Made by a program: the position numbers and the translations under genes. The notes under the pieces were generated by a model. It was given only the letters and a program-made list of their open reading frames with translations, was not told the origin of the DNA and did no database searches. Of a DNA stretch of 64,000 nt, positions 38,524-49,577 are shown in pieces (the first letter of the stretch is position 1; every line of letters begins with the position of its first letter). The DNA comes from Haemophilus haemolyticus M19501. Lineage in GTDB: Bacteria; Pseudomonadota; Gammaproteobacteria; Enterobacterales; Pasteurellaceae. Location: contig NZ_AFQO01000003.1 of the NCBI RefSeq assembly GCF_000222025.1, positions 186,001-250,000 of the forward strand, written 5' to 3'.

Positions 38524-40254
38524 TTATACTCGCTCAACCAATCTTTTAAAGAAACCATTTTGTTTTGTGATTAAGCTATTGTAATCGCCCTCTTCGATTA
38601 ATCTTCCGTTATCAATTACGCAAATTTTATCGAATTGTTCAATTGAACTGAGACGATGAGTAACCATAATTAGGGTTTTATTTTCAGCATGTTGCAGAAT
38701 TAAACGTAAAATTTGACGTTCAGTTTCGCGATCTAAACCTTCTGTTGGTTCATCTAACAATAAAATTGGCGCATTATTGAGTAAAATACGGGCTAAACCT
38801 AAACGGCGTTGTTCCCCTCCAGAAAGTGGACGACCACCATCTCCCAGCCAAAGATTTAAACCTTTTCCTTCTTGCTCAAGTAATTTGCTTAAACCAACTT
38901 GATGTAGCACTTCAATCATTTTTTCATCAGAAATTTCATCCGCACTTGCAAACTGTAAATTTTGACGAAGTGTATCGCTGAATACGTGAACACGTTGAGT
39001 TAAAAAACAAATTTGGCGGCGTAATGTTTCTTCTGAATAGGCGGAAATGGGTTTTTCTGCTAATAAAAGCTCGCCTTGATTTGCATCATAATTGCGTACT
39101 AAAAGTTGAAGAAGTGAAGATTTTCCACTTCCTGTTTTGCCTAAAATAGCAATTTTTTTGCCCTGTTCTAAATCTAATGTAAGATTTTTTAATACAAGCG
39201 TTTCTTGTTCGGGATAGGAAAAACTTAAATTATTTGCTGAAATTAACCGCACTTTTGTTTCAAATTCCTCGTTACCATTAAACTCTATAAGCGGTTTTTG
39301 CTCAATGATTTCGGTCACTCGCTCTGCTGCCGCAATAACTTGACCTATGTGTAAAAATGCTGCACCCAATGGCATGATTATCTCAAAGGCGGCAAGCGCA
39401 GCAAAAGTGAAAAGTGCAATATAAGCCGTGCGATATTCATCTGTGCCAAAATCGGCGTTACTTGCAAACCATAGCATTCCAGAAATCAACAAACCATTTA
39501 GAAACAGAACAAGTGCGGTCGAAAATCCGCTTAATTTTGCTTCTTTGGCTTGATCTTCCTGCCATGTTTTTTCTGTGACTGACATTTTCTCTTTTAATTT
39601 ATCTTCTGCATTAAATAATAAAAGCTCGGCTTGTGCTTGGATAAATTCTAAGAACTGGGTTCGATAGGTCGCGCGTGCTTGGATTAAGCGTTCGCCAAAT
39701 TGCTGTCCTAAGCGATAAAAAATGGTTGGGATAATTATTAATAAAATTAACAAAAATAAACCTAAACTCAGTGCAAGTGGAATATTGATAAAACTAAGTC
39801 CAATCGTTATAGCAATAGTCACAAATGCAGCCGTGAAAAATGGTGCAAGTAAACGTAAATAGAGGCTATCAAGTGTATCCACATCGGACACTAAACGATT
39901 TAACAAATCGCTGTTGCGATAACGATTTAATACCGCTGGGCTTAAAGGAATGATTTTTTCAAATACTTGTACGCGTAATTTGGACAAAATGCGGAATGTT
40001 GCATCATGCGTCACTATTTTTTCAAAATAGCGCATGACGGTTCGCCCGATAGCTAAACCTCGCACACTGGCTGAAGGGTAGAAAAAGTTAAATAGCGTTC
40101 CTAGTCCTGCAATGGCTGTAGCAGCTAAAAACCAGCCTGAAATGGTAAGCAAGCCCATGCTGGATCCCAATCCTAAAATCATCAGCACCAAGCCTAAAAT
40201 AAGCGGAAATTTGGCGAATTTAAATAAACGTATAAAGGGAAGTAATGTGCGCAT
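38524..40254 (-). CDS. cydC: Glutathione/cysteine exporter subunit CydC
   Basis: A 576-residue ABC exporter half: six membrane helices in the first ~300 residues, then an ATPase domain with Walker A GKTGSGKSS, signature LSGGEQRR and Walker B ILLLDEPTEG. With CydD it exports thiols to the periplasm, needed for cytochrome bd assembly. Its ATG overlaps the cydD stop by one base (TAATG). Confidence 0.96.
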   Translation of the reverse strand: MRTLLPFIRLFKFAKFPLILGLVLMILGLGSSMGLLTISGWFLAATAIAGLGTLFNFFYPSASVRGLAIGRTVMRYFEKIVTHDATFRILSKLRVQVFEKIIPLSPAVLNRYRNSDLLNRLVSDVDTLDSLYLRLLAPFFTAAFVTIAITIGLSFINIPLALSLGLFLLILLIIIPTIFYRLGQQFGERLIQARATYRTQFLEFIQAQAELLLFNAEDKLKEKMSVTEKTWQEDQAKEAKLSGFSTALVLFLNGLLISGMLWFASNADFGTDEYRTAYIALFTFAALAAFEIIMPLGAAFLHIGQVIAAAERVTEIIEQKPLIEFNGNEEFETKVRLISANNLSFSYPEQETLVLKNLTLDLEQGKKIAILGKTGSGKSSLLQLLVRNYDANQGELLLAEKPISAYSEETLRRQICFLTQRVHVFSDTLRQNLQFASADEISDEKMIEVLHQVGLSKLLEQEGKGLNLWLGDGGRPLSGGEQRRLGLARILLNNAPILLLDEPTEGLDRETERQILRLILQHAENKTLIMVTHRLSSIEQFDKICVIDNGRLIEEGDYNSLITKQNGFFKRLVERV

Positions 40255-42014
40255 TATTGGATATCCTGTTGTCGTTGAGCGAGCAGTTCAGCAAAGAAAC
40301 CTTGATGTTGTAATTCGGCAAATTTACCTTGCTGTACTATTTCTCCTCGTTGCATCACAAAAATTTGATCACATTGTTTCAAATCTTCAATTCGGTGGGT
40401 GATCATCAGCGTAGTTTGATGCAGGCTTGCTTCATTCAATGCGTGCAAAACAAGATTTTCTGATTGCGCATCTAGGCTTGCGGTTGGTTCATCAAGCAGA
40501 AGCAAATCGCCTTTGCGTAACAAGGCACGAGCAATGGCAAGACGTTGCGCTTGTCCCACAGAAATGCCTAATCCACCATCTTTGATTTCGTGATGAAGTC
40601 CAAGTTTATCGGTAAATTCTTTCGCTTGAGAATGCATTAATGCTTGATTAATTTCTTCATCGTTGGCTTGAATATTGCCAAGTAGTAAGTTTTCCTTAAT
40701 TGTGCCTTGTAATAACAATGGATTTTGTCCTACCCACGCAATATGTTTTCGCCAGTCAGCTAGATTGCTTTCGCGAAGTTCTTGACCATTAATTTTGAGC
40801 GAGCCCTCATAAGGCAAAAAGCCCAAAATAACATTTATTAATGAAGTTTTACCTGCACCACTTTGTCCTACAAGTGCAACATTGTGATTTGCTGGAATTT
40901 GGAAGTTTAAAGGTTGGGTTAATGCTGAACCCTGTGTCGAAAGCACCACTAAATTTTCGGCAGAAATTTCAACCGCACTTTCTAAAGAAATTGTTTTTTC
41001 ATTTTGATGAACGGTTAAATAATCAGCTTCTAAGAAATCAACAATGGCATCTGCTGCACCAATACCCGCTGCGCGGTCGTGGTAATAAGTGCCGAGATCA
41101 CGCAAGGGTTGATAAAATTCAGGTGCAAGAATTAAACAAAAGAAACCTGTGAAAAGTGTAAGCGGTGCATTATAGGTGCCAAATTCAATTTGACCTAAGT
41201 AGCTAAAACCAAAATAGACCGCCATCAGTGCAATGGAAATAGAGGTAAAAAATTCCAATACAGCAGAAGAGAGAAAAGCGAGTTTTAGCACATCCATTGT
41301 GGTCTCACGAAAATCTTCAGTGGCGTTTTCAATATGCTCAGTTTGTTCAGAAGTGCGGTTAAAAAGACGCAAGGTTTCCAAGCCGCGTAAGCGATCTAAA
41401 AATTGGGCACTTAGGCGAGAAAGGGTATCCATATTTTTTTGGCTGTTGTCAGCCGCAGCAATACCGACAATGATCATAAACAGAGGAACAAGCGGTGCGG
41501 TAATCATTAAGATTAAGCCTGCAGCCCAATTCAACGGAAATACAGCAATGAAAATAACCACTGGAACAATGGCTGAAAGGCTTTGTTGAGGCAGAAAACG
41601 GGCATAGAAATTATGTAAGTTTTCTACTTGTTCTAACATAATGCTTGCCCAACTTCCAGCTGGTTTTTGATTGATTGTCGCAGGACCGACAAGATGGATT
41701 TTATCCAGAATTTTTTGACGAATATGGTTGCGTAATAATTGTCCGCTTCGGAAGCCAATTTTTTCTCTTACCCATAAAATAATGGCACGCATCCCGAAGC
41801 CGATAATTAGCCCGAGAAAATAAGGAATAAGTTCATCACGAGGCACATTTTGTATAATCAATTTATCGAGCAACGTCGCAAGAAAATAAGTTTGTGCGAC
41901 TAAAATGAATGAAGAAAGCGTAGCTAAGACAATGTTCACACGCATTAATTTTTTGATAGGTTCTTGTTGTGCGCGAAGCCATTTTTGTAAATATTTTTGG
42001 CGAAGTTTGTTCAT
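40254..42014 (-). CDS. cydD: Glutathione/cysteine exporter subunit CydD
   Basis: A 586-residue ABC exporter half: six membrane helices, Walker A GQSGAGKTS, a signature read as ISVGQAQR in place of LSGGQ (GLGISVGQAQRLAIARALL), and Walker B LLLLDEPTAS. Partner of CydC immediately downstream. It lies after trxB in the same direction, as in enterobacteria, linking periplasmic redox and cytochrome bd maturation. Confidence 0.96.
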   Translation of the reverse strand: MNKLRQKYLQKWLRAQQEPIKKLMRVNIVLATLSSFILVAQTYFLATLLDKLIIQNVPRDELIPYFLGLIIGFGMRAIILWVREKIGFRSGQLLRNHIRQKILDKIHLVGPATINQKPAGSWASIMLEQVENLHNFYARFLPQQSLSAIVPVVIFIAVFPLNWAAGLILMITAPLVPLFMIIVGIAAADNSQKNMDTLSRLSAQFLDRLRGLETLRLFNRTSEQTEHIENATEDFRETTMDVLKLAFLSSAVLEFFTSISIALMAVYFGFSYLGQIEFGTYNAPLTLFTGFFCLILAPEFYQPLRDLGTYYHDRAAGIGAADAIVDFLEADYLTVHQNEKTISLESAVEISAENLVVLSTQGSALTQPLNFQIPANHNVALVGQSGAGKTSLINVILGFLPYEGSLKINGQELRESNLADWRKHIAWVGQNPLLLQGTIKENLLLGNIQANDEEINQALMHSQAKEFTDKLGLHHEIKDGGLGISVGQAQRLAIARALLRKGDLLLLDEPTASLDAQSENLVLHALNEASLHQTTLMITHRIEDLKQCDQIFVMQRGEIVQQGKFAELQHQGFFAELLAQRQQDIQ

Positions 42015-42040
42015 AGTTTTATCGTGATATAGAGAAAGTT

Positions 42041-42059
42041 CCCCTCTTTAAAAGAGGGG
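42041..42059. other. GC-rich hairpin between trxB and cydD
   Basis: CCCCTCTT-TAA-AAGAGGGG is a perfect 8-bp stem in the 60-bp gap. It has no clear T-run in the direction of transcription, so it may be an mRNA-processing or partial termination signal. Confidence 0.55.
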
Positions 42060-42074
42060 AATTGGTTAGAAGAT

Positions 42075-43082
<1,008 letters not shown>

Positions 43083-43104
43083 TTACTGATTATAAACTTT
43101 TTGC

Positions 43105-43962
43105 TTAATAAAGCAGCGAATAAAGCAATCGACGAAATTTATTTGTCAGCGGATCAGCATTGCCCATTGCGCTTAAAATAGATAAAAATTGTTGTTTAAC
43201 TTCGCCATTCTGTGTGCTTAAATCTGTTTTTAAAATGCCGAAAAGTAGTGTTAATGCTTCTTCATTTCGTCCTGCTTGATGAAGTTGTACGGCAAGTTTT
43301 ATTGCAATTTCAGGCGTTGGATTTTTGGCATAATCAGCTTGTAATTGTTGGATTTCAGGCGTATCTGCAGCTTGAATTTGTAGCTCAATTTGTGCCTGTA
43401 ATCCGTGCCAACGACTATCACGATCTTGCAATGGAATTTGATTTAAAATTTCCTGTGCTGGCTCCGTTTTCTTCATTGCAATATAGGTTTCAGCGTAGAG
43501 TAGAGCAACATCGCTGTTTTTCTTATCTGAAAGTTCCCACGCATCTTTCAATAATGGCAATGCAGCTTCGTAATTTTCTACTTGCAAGAAATCTAACGCT
43601 TGTTGGAATTTTAAATCTTCCTCTTTAGGTAAAATAATGCTTAATCGTTGGATTAATGAAGATTTATCAAGCACGCTTGGAAATGCATCTAATGCCTGTG
43701 CTTCTTTAAACAAATAGGTGGTTGGCAATGCTTGGATGCGGAATTGTGCGGCAATCATTTGCTCTTTTTCACAATTTACTTTTCCAAGAATAAATTGTCC
43801 TTGATATTGTTCTGCAACTTGCTCAAGTAATGCCAAAAAATCTGCCGATTCTTTATGCGTTGGTGCATAAAAATTGATGACAAGTGGTTTTTCTAAGGAT
43901 TGTTGCAGTATTTCAGTAAGATTTTGTTCGTTGATCTCAACGATAAAAGGAAAATCAGCCAT
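43105..43962 (-). CDS. cnoX: Thioredoxin-fold chaperedoxin CnoX (YbbN)
   Basis: A 285-residue protein: N-terminal thioredoxin fold (PLVINFYAPTHKESADF, cis-Pro in ALPTTYLF) plus C-terminal TPR-like repeats, the YbbN architecture and length. The CxxC redox pair is absent (APTHKES at that place). In E. coli CnoX protects substrates from oxidation and hands them to GroEL and DnaK. It lies 72 bp upstream of trxB on the same strand. Confidence 0.9.
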   Translation of the reverse strand: MADFPFIVEINEQNLTEILQQSLEKPLVINFYAPTHKESADFLALLEQVAEQYQGQFILGKVNCEKEQMIAAQFRIQALPTTYLFKEAQALDAFPSVLDKSSLIQRLSIILPKEEDLKFQQALDFLQVENYEAALPLLKDAWELSDKKNSDVALLYAETYIAMKKTEPAQEILNQIPLQDRDSRWHGLQAQIELQIQAADTPEIQQLQADYAKNPTPEIAIKLAVQLHQAGRNEEALTLLFGILKTDLSTQNGEVKQQFLSILSAMGNADPLTNKFRRLLYSLLY

Positions 43963-44040
43963 GTTTTATCCTTGTGAAAAAATAATGGCTGATTTTAGCA
44001 AAGTGCGGAAGATTTTAGAAACGTTTTACCATTTCTATTA

Positions 44041-45012
44041 TTAATCAAGTTTCTTTAAGATCAATTTTCCCATCATTTCAATATGTGCATGCTCTACATT
44101 AAGTGCAGGAATATATTGATAAGATTGCCCGCCATTGTTTAGGAAATTTTCTCGATTTTCTTTGTCAATTTCTTCAATGGTTTCTAAACAATCTACGGAG
44201 AAACCTGGGCAAACAACAGCAATTTTTTGAATGTTCTGTGTTGCAGCAGATTCTAAAAATGTATCGGTATAAGGCTGTAGCCATTCTTCACGTCCAAAGC
44301 GAGATTGAAACGTCATTCCCCATTGGTTTTCTGTTAAGCCCAGCTTATTAACAACTGCAATAGTCGTTTGTTTACAATGTTCACGATAATAATCGCCCAT
44401 TTTTTCATAACGCAGAGGAATACCGTGATAAGAAAATAACAAAAACTCATCGGATTTTAACCGCACTTTTATGGAGTCGGCTAAGGCATTAATGTAATTT
44501 TCATCAATATGATAAGAATGGATGAAATCAAAAGGCACTAATCCTCGTTCTTCTTTAAGAGCATTAGCGAAAGCATCAAATACTGCGCCCGTGGTTGAGC
44601 TAGAGTATTGCGGATAAAGAGGCAAAACAATAATTCGCTCAACTTGATTTTTAAGCAAGTTTTTCACCGCACTTTGCATTGATGGATTGCCGTACGTCAT
44701 GGCAATTTCTACTTGGACATCGATATTTTGCTTATCTAAATAGGCTTGTAATGCGTCTTTTTGTTGTCGCGAAATGGCAAGTAAAGGCGATCCTTGTTTT
44801 GTCCAAATTGCTTGATAATTTTTAGCGATACGTTTTGAACGCAATGGCAAAATAATGGCTTTAAGCAGTGGATACCATTTGCAACGCGGTAAATCTACCA
44901 CGCGAGGATCCGTTAAAAATTGCCATAAATAGTGGCTAATTGACTTCGGTGTTGGGCTATCTGGCGTGCCTAGATTGGCAAGTAACACGCCGATTTTTGC
45001 GGATTTTGTCAT
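44041..45012 (-). CDS. hemH: Ferrochelatase
   Basis: A 323-residue enzyme that inserts Fe2+ into protoporphyrin IX, the last step of heme synthesis. Motifs: [25 protein letters not shown] with the metal-binding His, and [16 protein letters not shown]. The ATG at 45012 overlaps the upstream gene's stop (ATGA); upstream in-frame codons would extend into that gene. Haemophilus is heme-dependent because it lacks earlier steps but retains HemH, so exogenous protoporphyrin can be used. Confidence 0.96.
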   Translation of the reverse strand: MTKSAKIGVLLANLGTPDSPTPKSISHYLWQFLTDPRVVDLPRCKWYPLLKAIILPLRSKRIAKNYQAIWTKQGSPLLAISRQQKDALQAYLDKQNIDVQVEIAMTYGNPSMQSAVKNLLKNQVERIIVLPLYPQYSSSTTGAVFDAFANALKEERGLVPFDFIHSYHIDENYINALADSIKVRLKSDEFLLFSYHGIPLRYEKMGDYYREHCKQTTIAVVNKLGLTENQWGMTFQSRFGREEWLQPYTDTFLESAATQNIQKIAVVCPGFSVDCLETIEEIDKENRENFLNNGGQSYQYIPALNVEHAHIEMMGKLILKKLD

Positions 45013-45425
45013 AAATTGATTACGGAAAGGGTTAATCGAGAAACACAACAAAGTTTATTCTCTTCTGTGCGGATGTCAATTTGCCAAACTTGGATATTTC
45101 TGCCCAAATTAATTGGTGTGGCTCTTGCAGTCACTTTACCTGAACGAACAGGGCGAAGATGATTGGCGTTAATATCCAATCCAACCGTAGCTTTGCCTTC
45201 TTCTAAACAAAGCGAACTCGCAAGAGAACCAATTGTTTCAGCTAAAGCAACCGAAACCCCACCGTGCAATACACCAAACGGCTGCATAGTACGATGATCC
45301 ACAGGCATCGTCGCTTCAATCCAATCCTCGCCAAAAGCAGAAATTTCAATGCCAAGATGACTAACTGCACTGTTGGAGCAAAGTTGATTTAAGTTTTCAA
45401 GGGTAAAAGTTTTTTTCCAGAGCAT
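45009..45425 (-). CDS. menI: Hotdog-fold acyl-CoA thioesterase (MenI/YdiI type)
   Basis: A 138-residue hotdog thioesterase with [21 protein letters not shown], containing the catalytic HGG-x-E region, and a C-terminal [10 protein letters not shown] strand. The closest E. coli type is YdiI/MenI, which hydrolyses DHNA-CoA in menaquinone synthesis; a related PaaI-family protein of H. influenzae is known structurally. Substrate is inferred. It overlaps hemH by 4 bases. Confidence 0.85.
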   Translation of the reverse strand: MLWKKTFTLENLNQLCSNSAVSHLGIEISAFGEDWIEATMPVDHRTMQPFGVLHGGVSVALAETIGSLASSLCLEEGKATVGLDINANHLRPVRSGKVTARATPINLGRNIQVWQIDIRTEENKLCCVSRLTLSVINL

Positions 45426-45470
45426 TTTTATCTTTATAAAAAATAAAGGTAAATTATTAGACTTACTTCA

Positions 45471-45920
45471 TTAATAATTGCCTTTTTTAATTAATGTATC
45501 GACGGTCATTTTGATTTTTTTCAAGATTGCTTCATTATTTTTTTCATTTAATGAGCCAAACATTTTATCGTGAGTGATTAAAAATCTGACAGAGAAACTA
45601 TATTCTCCTCGTTTATCTTCATTATCTTTTCTTAATACGATTAAAGGGTCATTCTTCTCTGAAATTCTAGCGTGATAAAGTTCTAAATACCAAGGGATAG
45701 CGTATTTACCCAGATCAGAACGTTTTAAACGACCAACTTTGCGATCACTATAATTTTCGTAAACTTCAACAAACCCTTGTTGTTCCCATTTATCAAGTAA
45801 TTCAAAAACATCCATTGCGTAATTATCGATGTCTTCATCACTAAAACCTAGTTCTCGACTGATTTCTCGAAACAATTTATGTAGAGAAACTTTTGCTGGA
45901 ATCTTTATTACATTTGCCAT
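45471..45920 (-). CDS. Unknown protein (partner of a 60-residue protein)
   Basis: 149 residues, mixed alpha/beta, soluble. Motif-like stretches are ISRELGFSDEDIDNYAMDVFE (helical) and KVGRLKRSDLGKYAIPWYLE. No family recognised. It overlaps the 60-residue frame upstream by 44 bases in another frame and lacks its own good ribosome binding site, so its translation is likely coupled. The ending is 45 bp before the thioesterase gene. Confidence 0.65.
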   Translation of the reverse strand: MANVIKIPAKVSLHKLFREISRELGFSDEDIDNYAMDVFELLDKWEQQGFVEVYENYSDRKVGRLKRSDLGKYAIPWYLELYHARISEKNDPLIVLRKDNEDKRGEYSFSVRFLITHDKMFGSLNEKNNEAILKKIKMTVDTLIKKGNY

Positions 45921-46059
45921 AATTGTAAATTTCCATAAATTTTTTTAAACGCTCTTCACGTGTTTCGCCTGTGATTCTGGTGCTTTCAATATGATTGCCC
46001 AACTTTATTAGCTCATTAATGAGTTCTTGATTGGTTGGTGGTGAAAGATGTCTAGACAT
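45877..46059 (-). CDS. Small unknown protein upstream of the 149-residue gene
   Basis: 60 residues, charged and helical (NQELINELIKLGNHIEST, REERLKKFMEIYN). A strong AAGGAGGAAAT ribosome binding site directly precedes the ATG, which argues that it is a real gene. Overlapping order 'small first, larger second' recalls toxin-antitoxin or regulator pairs, but no motif proves this. The 149-residue protein has no recognisable nuclease or kinase motif. Confidence 0.6.
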   Translation of the reverse strand: MSRHLSPPTNQELINELIKLGNHIESTRITGETREERLKKFMEIYNYGKCNKDSSKSFST

Positions 46060-46112
46060 ATTTCCTCCTTAGTAGTATCAAGTTTTGATGTTATTGTGGC
46101 ATAAGTTCTCTT

Positions 46113-49100
46113 TTATTCCAATATTTCTAATAATGCCTGCACAGGATGCTTTAACACCACATTTTCATAACGTTTTACCTGACTGCGGCAAGAATAACCA
46201 GTTGCTAAACAAAAGTGCGGATCTTTTCCATGCAGTTTTTTATGCCATGATACATCGTAGATTTCTCGGCTCATTTTTTGATTTTGCACTTCATGCCCAA
46301 ATACACCAGCCATACCACAACATCCTACTTTTTCTACAGTAAGTTGTTGTCCAAATCTTCCAAAAATTTCTTGCCATTCTTTTGGACTATTCGGCATAAA
46401 AGTAGATTCTGTACAATGCGGGAATAAATACCAATCGGAAGTGCGGTCAGTTTTGGCGATGTTTTTCAGTTTATCTTGTAATGCCGTATTTTGTAATCTT
46501 TGTTTTAACCATTCGTGTGCGGTGAGAACGTGAAAATCGCCACGTTTTTCTTGTAGTGCTTCTTTGTATTCATCTCGATAAGATAGCACGATGGCTGGAT
46601 CAACGCCTACAAGTGGAATGCCTAATTTTGCCATTCGATTTAAAAACTCGGCTTGGTTTTGTGCTGTTTTGCTAAAGCGTTTTAAGAAACCTTTAATGTG
46701 CATTGCTTTGCCGTTTGGTTTAAATGGCAACAGAATTGGTTTGAAACCTAATTTCTGCGTGAGCATAACAAAATCGCGAACCACTTTGGCATCATAGTAA
46801 GAGGTATAAGGATCTTGCACAATAAATAAAACATCGTTTTTTTCTACCGCACTTAGGTCTTCCAATTCTTCCAAGGATTTGTCTTGATAATGAATTTCCA
46901 CCAGCTGTTGTTGCAAATTGGGTTCAGAAAGCAAAGGCAAATCGGTCATGCCTAGCGTTTTTTCCACTAATGTTTGCGTGACTTTTAGCTTGGTAAAATA
47001 ATTAAAGAATTTTGCTTGTTTTGCCATATAAGGCGCTGCGATTTCTAAATTTGCCACAATGTGATCTTTTACTGGACGTAAGTAGCGGTTGTGATAAAAA
47101 TGAAAGAATTTCGCACGGAAACTTGGTACATCGATTTTTATCGGGCATTGGCTTGCACAGGCTTTACAAGCAAGGCAAGTGTCCATTGCAGCTTTCACTT
47201 CGTGAGAAAAATCATAATCGCCTCGCCATTTTTGAACCGTATTGCTCAGTCTTTTTACAAGTGCGGTTAATTTTATTTCTGTTTTACGGAAGTCTAATTG
47301 TTCGGGCGAAACATTTTCATTTGCCATCAATCGAAGCCATTCTCTAACCATGGCTGCGCGACCTTTCGGCGAAAATACACGGTTTTTACTGACTTTCATC
47401 GATGGGCACATAATGCTGTGTTCATCAAAATTGAAACATAAACCGTTTCCATTGCAGTTCATCGCACCCTTAAATTCATCGCGCATTTGGATCGGAATTT
47501 GACGATCGTTATCAGCCCGCATAGGCGAAAGAATAGAATAAAGTTCCTCTTTGGAATCTAAAGGCGTACAGATTTTGCCGGGATTTAAGCGATTGTTCGG
47601 ATCGAATAAGGTTTTGATATAACGAAGTTCGTGCCAGAGTTCTGGCGTAAAGAATTTTTCGCCGTAATGGGAACGCACGCCTTTTCCATGCTCTCCCCAG
47701 AGTAATCCACCATATTTAATCGTAAGTTCTGCTACTTCATCTGAAATTTGTTTGAATAATTTCACTTGTTCTTTGTCGCATAAATCAAGCGCAGGGCGAA
47801 CGTGCAACACGCCAGCATCCACGTGACCAAACATGCCATATTGTAAATTGTGTTTGTCTAATAAAGCGCGAAATTCACTGATGTAATCCGCAAGATTTTC
47901 TGGGGGGACACAAGTATCTTCCACGAAAGGAATCGGTTTGGCAGCACCTTTTGCATTACCCAGTAAGCCCACTGCTTTTTTTCGCATTGCATAAATACGC
48001 TCAATAGAAGGTAAATCTGAGCAAACTTGATAGCCAATAATGTGATCTTGGTTGTGTTCGATTTTTTCATCAAGTGAGCGACAAAGTGCGGTAACTTGGC
48101 GGTCTATTTTTTCTTGATTATTACCAGCAAATTCCACAATATTTAAACCAAGAATTGGATCCGTTTCATCTTCTGTAAGAAGTTCATTCACCGAGTGCCA
48201 AATAATATCTTGTTTGGCAAGGTTTAAGACTTTGGAATCAACTGTTTCCACAGAAAGCGCATTGGCTTTCACCATAAAAGGTGCATTGCGTAATGCCGCA
48301 TCAAAAGAACGATATTTAATATTGATGAGCGTGCGATACTGAGGAATTGGCAGAAGATTGAGTTTGGCTTCACAAATAAATGCGAGAGAACCTTCAGAGC
48401 CAGTGAGAATTCTCGTAAGATTAAATTCACTTTCATCTTCATTAAAGACATTTTTTAGATCGTATCCCGTTAAAAAACGGTTAAGTTGTGGCAAATCTTT
48501 AATGATTGCTGCTCTTTTTTCTTTACAGTGTTGCGCAATGGTTTGATGGAGTCTTTTGCTACTGTCACTTAATTCAAGCGCATCGATGTTTTCTAAAACA
48601 TCAACAGAATTGACCGCACTTGTATCTAAAATCTCACCGTTCATTAATACTGCGCGTAATGCCAAAACATGATTAGAGGTTTTACCGTATTGCAATGAGC
48701 CTTGCCCAGAGGCATCGGTGTTAATCATTCCACCTAAAGTCGCTCGATTGCTGGTGGATAACTCTGGGGCAAAGAATAAACCATGTGGTTTTAAAAATTG
48801 ATTAAGTTGATCTTTTACTACACCTGCTTGTACTCGAACCCAACGCTCTTTTACATTGAGTTCCAAAATAGCAGTCATATGGCGAGAAAGATCCACTATT
48901 ATATTGTTATTGATAGATTGACCATTAGTGCCAGTGCCACCACCGCGAGGCGTAAAAGTGAGTGATTGATATTTTGGTAAATTTGCCAATTTGGTTATAC
49001 GCACTATATCAGCAACAGTTTTCGGAAAAAGAATCGCCTGTGGAAGCTGTTGGTAAACGCTGTTATCCGTAGCAAGACTTAATCTATCTGCATAATTTGT

Positions 49101-49196
49101 AGCGATATCTCCTTCAAAATGTTGTTTTTTAAGCGCTTGGAGATAGTTAAGTACATTTTGTTCAATTTGTGGAGTGCGATTTAGACTTGGCAACAT
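46113..49196 (-). CDS. ydiJ: FAD/4Fe-4S dehydrogenase YdiJ (D-2-hydroxyglutarate type)
   Basis: A 1027-residue fusion: N-terminal FAD-binding PCMH domain (FTPRGGGTGTNGQS, TSNRATLGGMINTDASG), FAD-linked oxidase C domain (GHVDAGVLHVRP), then a ferredoxin-type domain (CLACKACASQCPIKIDVP) and two cysteine-rich CCG-like domains (VGCCGMAG). E. coli and Pantoea YdiJ oxidise D-2-hydroxyglutarate; that activity is likely here. Electrons probably go to the quinone pool. Upstream 49197-49577 carries the divergent ompA promoter region. Confidence 0.93.
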   Translation of the reverse strand: MLPSLNRTPQIEQNVLNYLQALKKQHFEGDIATNYADRLSLATDNSVYQQLPQAILFPKTVADIVRITKLANLPKYQSLTFTPRGGGTGTNGQSINNNIIVDLSRHMTAILELNVKERWVRVQAGVVKDQLNQFLKPHGLFFAPELSTSNRATLGGMINTDASGQGSLQYGKTSNHVLALRAVLMNGEILDTSAVNSVDVLENIDALELSDSSKRLHQTIAQHCKEKRAAIIKDLPQLNRFLTGYDLKNVFNEDESEFNLTRILTGSEGSLAFICEAKLNLLPIPQYRTLINIKYRSFDAALRNAPFMVKANALSVETVDSKVLNLAKQDIIWHSVNELLTEDETDPILGLNIVEFAGNNQEKIDRQVTALCRSLDEKIEHNQDHIIGYQVCSDLPSIERIYAMRKKAVGLLGNAKGAAKPIPFVEDTCVPPENLADYISEFRALLDKHNLQYGMFGHVDAGVLHVRPALDLCDKEQVKLFKQISDEVAELTIKYGGLLWGEHGKGVRSHYGEKFFTPELWHELRYIKTLFDPNNRLNPGKICTPLDSKEELYSILSPMRADNDRQIPIQMRDEFKGAMNCNGNGLCFNFDEHSIMCPSMKVSKNRVFSPKGRAAMVREWLRLMANENVSPEQLDFRKTEIKLTALVKRLSNTVQKWRGDYDFSHEVKAAMDTCLACKACASQCPIKIDVPSFRAKFFHFYHNRYLRPVKDHIVANLEIAAPYMAKQAKFFNYFTKLKVTQTLVEKTLGMTDLPLLSEPNLQQQLVEIHYQDKSLEELEDLSAVEKNDVLFIVQDPYTSYYDAKVVRDFVMLTQKLGFKPILLPFKPNGKAMHIKGFLKRFSKTAQNQAEFLNRMAKLGIPLVGVDPAIVLSYRDEYKEALQEKRGDFHVLTAHEWLKQRLQNTALQDKLKNIAKTDRTSDWYLFPHCTESTFMPNSPKEWQEIFGRFGQQLTVEKVGCCGMAGVFGHEVQNQKMSREIYDVSWHKKLHGKDPHFCLATGYSCRSQVKRYENVVLKHPVQALLEILE

Positions 49197-49577
49197 GGCA
49201 TTTAACTCATTTAAAGATATAAATATCGAGGATATCTTCGATAATATCTTAAGGTGAGAACAATGTCGAATTAGATTTTAGGCGTTTTGGGGAGGCATTT
49301 TATGGAGTGAATTAGTCAAGAAAACGATGTTGTTTGATTAAATAATAGGCAAAATACTCAAAAGAATTTGATCTTTTCAATTTTTGTAGGATAATAAGCG
49401 CACTTTTGAACGTTCCTTTGGCGTAAACAAAGGAATTGAATTTGTCAAAAGGTAAAAAGTAGGGCAAATTCAAAACCCTAGTTAAGCGACTGTTTAGAGT
49501 GTAACTTTAATTAAAAGTTCAGTATAAACAAGGACACTTTTTTATTATTATTCGATGACTAAATAGAGGACATCAAA
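49197..49577 (+). promoter_or_regulatory. Intergenic region with ompA promoter and hairpin
   Basis: 381 bp without a gene. A hairpin TTCCTTTG-GCGTAAA-CAAAGGAA lies at 49413-49435. A candidate ompA -10 (TATAAA near 49525) would give a leader of about 40 bases with an AGAGGA ribosome binding site. Shares the space with the divergent ydiJ start. Confidence 0.5.
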
